Shown: positions 5,597-9,374 of the stretch, in pieces
Position numbering within the stretch: the stretch's first letter is position 1
Layout: each line of letters begins with the position of its first letter
Origin: CAYGTK01 sp964352775
GTDB taxonomy: Bacteria; Bacteroidota; Bacteroidia; Chitinophagales; CAIOSU01
DNA: 9,374 bases
NCBI GenBank assembly: GCA_964352775.1
Contig: CAYGTK010000170.1
Coordinates: 1 to 9,374, forward strand
Direction of reading: 5' to 3'
Translations under genes and position numbers: made by a program
The notes under the pieces: generated by a model
What the model saw: the letters and a program-made list of their open reading frames with translations, nothing else
Database searches by the model: none
Told to the model about the DNA's origin: nothing

Positions 5597-7843
5597 ATGG
5601 CAACTACTATCCACGCACCAGGAACCCTTGAAATTGCTAAAGAACTAGGCCTCCGCGAAGAGGAATTTGAGAAGATAAAAGAGATATTGGGTCGCAACCC
5701 CAACTTTACCGAGTTGAGTATATTTTCGGTAATGTGGTCAGAGCATTGCTCTTATAAAAACAGTATCACCTGGCTAAAAACCCTTCCCCGCGACGGTGCG
5801 CGTTTGCTGGTAGGTGCTGGTGAGGAAAATGCAGGATTAGTAGATATTGGCGATGGCTTGGCCTGTGCCTTTAAAATTGAGTCGCATAATCACCCGTCGG
5901 CTATTGAGCCTTACCAAGGTGCGGCAACGGGTGTGGGTGGTATTCACCGCGATATTTTTACGATGGGTGCTCGCCCAATTGCGGCCTTGAACTCGCTGCG
6001 TTTCGGGAAATTAGAGAAAGATAAAGTACAGCACTTATTAAAAGGTGTGGTAAAAGGTATTGGTGATTATGGCAACAGCTTTGGCGTGCCTACTGTAGGT
6101 GGCGAGTTATATTTTGATAGCTGCTACGAGATAAATCCACTAGTAAACGCCATGAGCGTGGGCTTGATAGAAGTGGGCGGCATGATCTCGGCAACTAGCT
6201 ACGGCGTAGGCAACCCTGTATATATAGTGGGGTCTGCTACGGGTAAAGACGGTATCCACGGTGCATCGTTCGCATCAAAAGATATTACGGAAGATTCTGC
6301 GGAAGACTTACCATCAGTACAAGTGGGTGATCCTTTCCAAGAGAAATTATTGCTAGAGGCTAGTTTGGAATTGGCTAAGTCGGGTACCATAATTGGTATG
6401 CAAGATATGGGTGCGGCGGGTATAACTTGTAGCACTAGCGAAATGAGCGCCAAGGGCGAACATGGTATGAAGATCTATTTGGATAAAGTACCAACTCGTC
6501 AGGCCAATATGGAGCCGTTCGAGATACTATTATCAGAGTCGCAAGAGCGTATGTTGGTAGTAGTTATAAAGGGTCGTGAAGCAGAGGTAGAAGCCATTTT
6601 TGATAAATGGGACTTGAACTGTGAAGTAATAGGCGAAGTAACCGAGGGTGGAAGCTTAGAGTACTACATGGGTGGCGAACTAGTTGCCGAAGTACCTGCC
6701 GATGACCTAGTGCTAGGCGGTGGTGCTCCAATTTATGAGCGGGAATACCGCGAGCCTGCTTATTTTGAGGAGTACAAGCAATTTGACATAGATAGTATTG
6801 AAGAGCCTAGCGATATGAAAGCGGTGGCCGAGCTATTGGTTAAGCAACCTAACATTGCAAGCAAGCGATGGGTGTATGAGCAATATGATAGCATGGTAGG
6901 GGTAAAAAACATCAGCACCAATGCCCCTAGCGATGCGGCTTTGGTTCGCGTAACGGGTACTAACAAGGCATTAGCAGCCACAGTAGATTGTAATGGCCGC
7001 TGGGTGCATGCCGATCCGTTCAAAGGATGTATGATGGCGGTTGCAGAGGCTGCGAGAAATATCGTTTGTAGCGGTGGAACACCTGTAGGGGTAACCAACT
7101 GCTTGAATTTCGGAAACCCATACAACCCTGAAGTATACTGGCAATTCGTAAATGCTATTAAGGGCATGGGCGAGGCTTGTCTTAAATTCGACACTCCTGT
7201 AACGGGCGGTAACGTAAGCTTCTACAACCAATATGTAAGTGTAGATGAAAATGGTAATGATAAAGAAGTAGCCGTATTCCCTACCCCAACCATTGGTATG
7301 GTGGGTGTTCTGGAAGATGTAGAGTTGGCCATGACCATGGACTTTAAAGAAGAAGGCGATACCATTTACCTAGTAGGTGAATCGCACGACGACATTAATA
7401 GTAGCGAGTACTTAGTACGTTATCACGGCGTAGAGAAAAGTACCGCACCACATTTCGACCTAGATGAAGAATATGAATTGCAGCAGGCCATTCTTCATTT
7501 AATAGAAGAAAAGGCGATAAGCTCGGCGCACGATATTTCAGAAGGTGGATTGTTCATCACTTTGCTAGAATCTGCTATGGTTCGCAATCTAGGNNNNNNN
7601 NNNATTGAAACCGATGCCGAATTGCGTAAAGATGCCTTTCTATTTGGTGAGGGTGCTAGCCGCGTAGTAGTAAGCGTTGCCAGCGGACAGCAGGCCATGT
7701 TTGAAGAAGCTATTGGCGAATTACCATTCACCAAACTAGGCGTAGTAACTGGCGGTGATATTCGTGTAGATGATGCCGATTACGGAAACGTAGCTACTTG
7801 GAAGAATACCTATGATACAGCTATTGAGGGGTATCTGGGCTAG
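5597..7843 (+). CDS. purL: PurL, phosphoribosylformylglycinamidine synthase large subunit (PurSQL type)
   Basis: PurL performs the ATP-dependent amidation of FGAR to FGAM in purine synthesis, using ammonia delivered by PurQ with PurS as a bridge. The length of 748 residues fits the short bacterial form (about 740 in Bacillus) and lacks the glutaminase domain of the 1300-residue type. Motifs: MWSEHCSYK with the catalytic His50, KIESHNHPSAIEPYQGAATG at 93-112 followed by GGIHRD for ATP/Mg binding, MQDMGAAGITCSTSEMS, LLSESQERML, and in the second half VTGGNVSFYNQ, AHDISEGGL and DAFLFGEGASRVVVSV. The start MATTIHAPGTLEIAKELGL is supported by the promoter box 34 bases upstream. Ten Ns (7594-7603) interrupt residues 666-669, but the frame continues correctly. 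purQ and purS are not in the window. Codon use matches the lpx genes, as expected of core chromosome. Confidence 0.97.
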   Translation: MATTIHAPGTLEIAKELGLREEEFEKIKEILGRNPNFTELSIFSVMWSEHCSYKNSITWLKTLPRDGARLLVGAGEENAGLVDIGDGLACAFKIESHNHPSAIEPYQGAATGVGGIHRDIFTMGARPIAALNSLRFGKLEKDKVQHLLKGVVKGIGDYGNSFGVPTVGGELYFDSCYEINPLVNAMSVGLIEVGGMISATSYGVGNPVYIVGSATGKDGIHGASFASKDITEDSAEDLPSVQVGDPFQEKLLLEASLELAKSGTIIGMQDMGAAGITCSTSEMSAKGEHGMKIYLDKVPTRQANMEPFEILLSESQERMLVVVIKGREAEVEAIFDKWDLNCEVIGEVTEGGSLEYYMGGELVAEVPADDLVLGGGAPIYEREYREPAYFEEYKQFDIDSIEEPSDMKAVAELLVKQPNIASKRWVYEQYDSMVGVKNISTNAPSDAALVRVTGTNKALAATVDCNGRWVHADPFKGCMMAVAEAARNIVCSGGTPVGVTNCLNFGNPYNPEVYWQFVNAIKGMGEACLKFDTPVTGGNVSFYNQYVSVDENGNDKEVAVFPTPTIGMVGVLEDVELAMTMDFKEEGDTIYLVGESHDDINSSEYLVRYHGVEKSTAPHFDLDEEYELQQAILHLIEEKAISSAHDISEGGLFITLLESAMVRNLXXXXIETDAELRKDAFLFGEGASRVVVSVASGQQAMFEEAIGELPFTKLGVVTGGDIRVDDADYGNVATWKNTYDTAIEGYLG
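7594..7603. other. Assembly gap (10 N) inside purL
   Basis: Ten undetermined bases fall after the codons for RNLG and before IETDAE. A length of exactly ten suggests a scaffolding placeholder rather than a measured gap. The frame is open on both sides and in register at this length, so the gene itself is probably intact. Confidence 0.95.
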
Positions 7844-7901
7844 GTAACACAAACTTAGTCGGCTTCTACCGTGGCACATGCAACCCAGCACGGCTTTTCT
7901 G

Positions 7902-7909
7902 TATCTTAG
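7902..7909 (+). promoter_or_regulatory. Weak promoter-like box (TATCTTAG) before the secreted propeller gene
   Basis: It differs from TAnnTTTG by one base and ends only four bases before the ATG at 7914, so a transcript would be almost leaderless. The same variant lies upstream of the GDCCVxC gene (5172-5179, minus). The gene could instead be read through from purL. Confidence 0.25.
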
Positions 7910-7913
7910 GGGT

Positions 7914-9374
7914 ATGAGAATTGCTGTTGCCTTATTGATGTTACCAGTGTTTTGTCTGGCCCAGAGCAGGCACGATGCAAATTGGGTGTTCGGCTATAGA
8001 TGCGGATTGCATTTTGACACTTTGGGAAACACTGTTCCTTTTTTTCCAGGAAATGTTGGGAGCTTTGAACCAATCGCATCTTTCTCTGACTCAATGGGAG
8101 CATTGCAGTTTACAACTGCGAATATATTGTCAAATTCGTTCTATTCAATTGTGGACCAGAATGGAAATGAATTGACGAACGGAGATAATATAAATACCCA
8201 CTATTCTACTATTAACGGCTTGCTGACCATCCCCATTCTAGAAGTCGGCAAGGTTTATATCCTTTCCTTAGACAACCAATCACCCAAAGGATACAATCTT
8301 TACCTAACGGAGCTAAATAATAGAGGTGGGAGTTGGATTATAAAAAGTAAAAACAGGCAAATTACTAGGTTTTCAAGGGCATTCGAAAGCCTAGCAGCAG
8401 TAAGGCACTCTAATGGGCAAGATTGGTGGATATATAATGCAGCGTATAATAATGATACGCTTAATAGCAAGGCCAAATATCACACGTGGTTATTAACCAA
8501 GGATGGACTATCATTGCAGCAGGAACAAATCATGGGGCCAGGAGTTACAGAATCATTTCAACCATACATAGGAGAGGTTGTTTTATCGTTAGACGGTACA
8601 AAAATGGTTAGATGTTTTCAATCTAAGTTTTATGATAGACTTTTAGTTTTCGATGTTAACCGCTGTACTGGGGTATTGTCTTTAACCGACACTATTAGTA
8701 TTGATAGAGATTTAACTCTTTATGAAGCTTACAGCTGTGCATTTTCTCCTTCTGGAAGGTTTATTTATGCAACACAAGGTATCGATCAACCATCATTAGG
8801 AAGTTATACGATGAGAGTTCTACAATTTGATTTACATGCTGATAGCATTAAAGAATCGGAGTATATAGTTTGGAATGAAACAATTTCTGGTTATGATGCT
8901 AACCAAATGGAACTTGCACCAAATGGTAAAATCTACATATCCTTGACTGAGGCTCTAGCTGACAATAAATACTTGAGCGTAATCAATTTCCCTGATTCTG
9001 CCGGAGTAGCATGTGGTTTTGAGCTTCAAAGTATATATGCTGGCGATAGTTGCGAACTTTCTCTAGGCCTCCCCAACTTCCCCAACTACAACCTAGGCCC
9101 TTTAAGTATCTACAAGGCCGATGCTGGGCGCGATACTGTGTTTGTGTGTGCCAATGATGCCGATAGCATCAAGATAGTGTACCTTGGCGATAGCCTACCC
9201 GTGACTGGCGTGCAATACCTGTGGCAAGGCATGGGTATAAACGGTAAAGACAGCAGTCGTGTTTTGGTACAGGCAGATACCTTTGGCACCTATTACCTTA
9301 CCCTAACCGATACCACCATACAATACAGCTGCCAAAGCCGTGTAGATACCGTGGTAATAGTACCCAACTACAAC
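7914..9374 (+). CDS. Large secreted protein: propeller-like domain plus Ig/PKD-like region (3' end missing)
   Basis: The frame runs from ATG 7914 to the right edge without a stop (487 codons). MRIAVALLMLPVFCLAQ is a signal peptide, probably cut near residue 17. Residues 22-395 resemble the propeller-type exported proteins of Bacteroidota: it opens with ANWVFGYRCGLHFDT, continues with IASFSDSMGALQFTT, has a blade-like CAFSPSGRFIYATQG (275-289) and MELAPNGKIYIS (332-343), and closes with the typical GLPNFPNYN (385-393). From about 402, DAGRDTVFVCANDADSI begins an Ig/PKD-like domain (YLWQGM, FGTYYLTLTD). Such proteins usually end in a type IX sorting or gliding-associated C-terminal domain, which would lie outside (inference). 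It is probably displayed on the surface or released; ligand and function are unknown. The first part uses AT-ending codons, and from about 9062 the codons become AAC/TAC/GCC-rich. It follows purL by 70 bases with no functional link. Confidence 0.85.
   Translation, partial: MRIAVALLMLPVFCLAQSRHDANWVFGYRCGLHFDTLGNTVPFFPGNVGSFEPIASFSDSMGALQFTTANILSNSFYSIVDQNGNELTNGDNINTHYSTINGLLTIPILEVGKVYILSLDNQSPKGYNLYLTELNNRGGSWIIKSKNRQITRFSRAFESLAAVRHSNGQDWWIYNAAYNNDTLNSKAKYHTWLLTKDGLSLQQEQIMGPGVTESFQPYIGEVVLSLDGTKMVRCFQSKFYDRLLVFDVNRCTGVLSLTDTISIDRDLTLYEAYSCAFSPSGRFIYATQGIDQPSLGSYTMRVLQFDLHADSIKESEYIVWNETISGYDANQMELAPNGKIYISLTEALADNKYLSVINFPDSAGVACGFELQSIYAGDSCELSLGLPNFPNYNLGPLSIYKADAGRDTVFVCANDADSIKIVYLGDSLPVTGVQYLWQGMGINGKDSSRVLVQADTFGTYYLTLTDTTIQYSCQSRVDTVVIVPNYN

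Noticed and set aside
6760..7194. Minus-strand 144-codon open frame inside purL
   Set aside because: It is fully antisense to a certain gene with strong family motifs, with no independent support.
7844..7913. Rho-independent terminator after purL
   Set aside because: No stable stem followed by a T-run was found in these 70 bases.

Overview
The window looks like chromosome of a member of the Bacteroidota. Four things point there: an HD phosphohydrolase / lpxD / lpxC run of lipid A genes, several TAnnTTTG promoter boxes at gene starts, signal peptides ending in FAQ or LAQ, and a secreted propeller-plus-Ig protein of the kind exported by the type IX system. A run of ten Ns inside purL shows that this is a scaffolded draft assembly. 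No tRNA, rRNA or CRISPR array was seen.

Left part (1-3111, minus strand): one apparent operon, read right to left. It starts at a TAnnTTTG box near 3107 and encodes a COG1078-type HD phosphohydrolase, then LpxD 24 bases later, then LpxC, whose ATG overlaps the lpxD stop (ATGA). LpxC runs off the left edge. LpxC and LpxD are the committed deacetylase and the following N-acyltransferase of lipid A synthesis.

Middle part (3112-5596): a gene-poor, repeat-rich stretch. It holds a doubtful 137-codon ORF, a terminator-like hairpin, a REP-like imperfect palindrome (3607-3680), a secreted cysteine-rich protein of unknown function (3737-4483), a compact array of nested hairpins (4500-4600), and a small GDCCVxC-type zinc-ribbon-like protein (4912-5118, minus). 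Two diverged direct copies of a ~145-160 bp repeat lie on either side of this last gene. The layout suggests an insertion-tolerant region between two housekeeping blocks.

Right part (5555-9374, plus strand): purL, the large subunit of FGAM synthase in its PurS/PurQ-dependent form, with its own promoter box. It is followed after 70 bases by a long secreted protein, open to the right edge, with a propeller-like N-terminal domain and the start of an Ig/PKD-like region. Codon choice changes sharply at the junction of these two domains.

No complete new system is claimed. The most unusual items are the repeat-flanked GDCCVxC gene, the hairpin array, the HD gene with no ATG start, and the codon-use break in the secreted protein.
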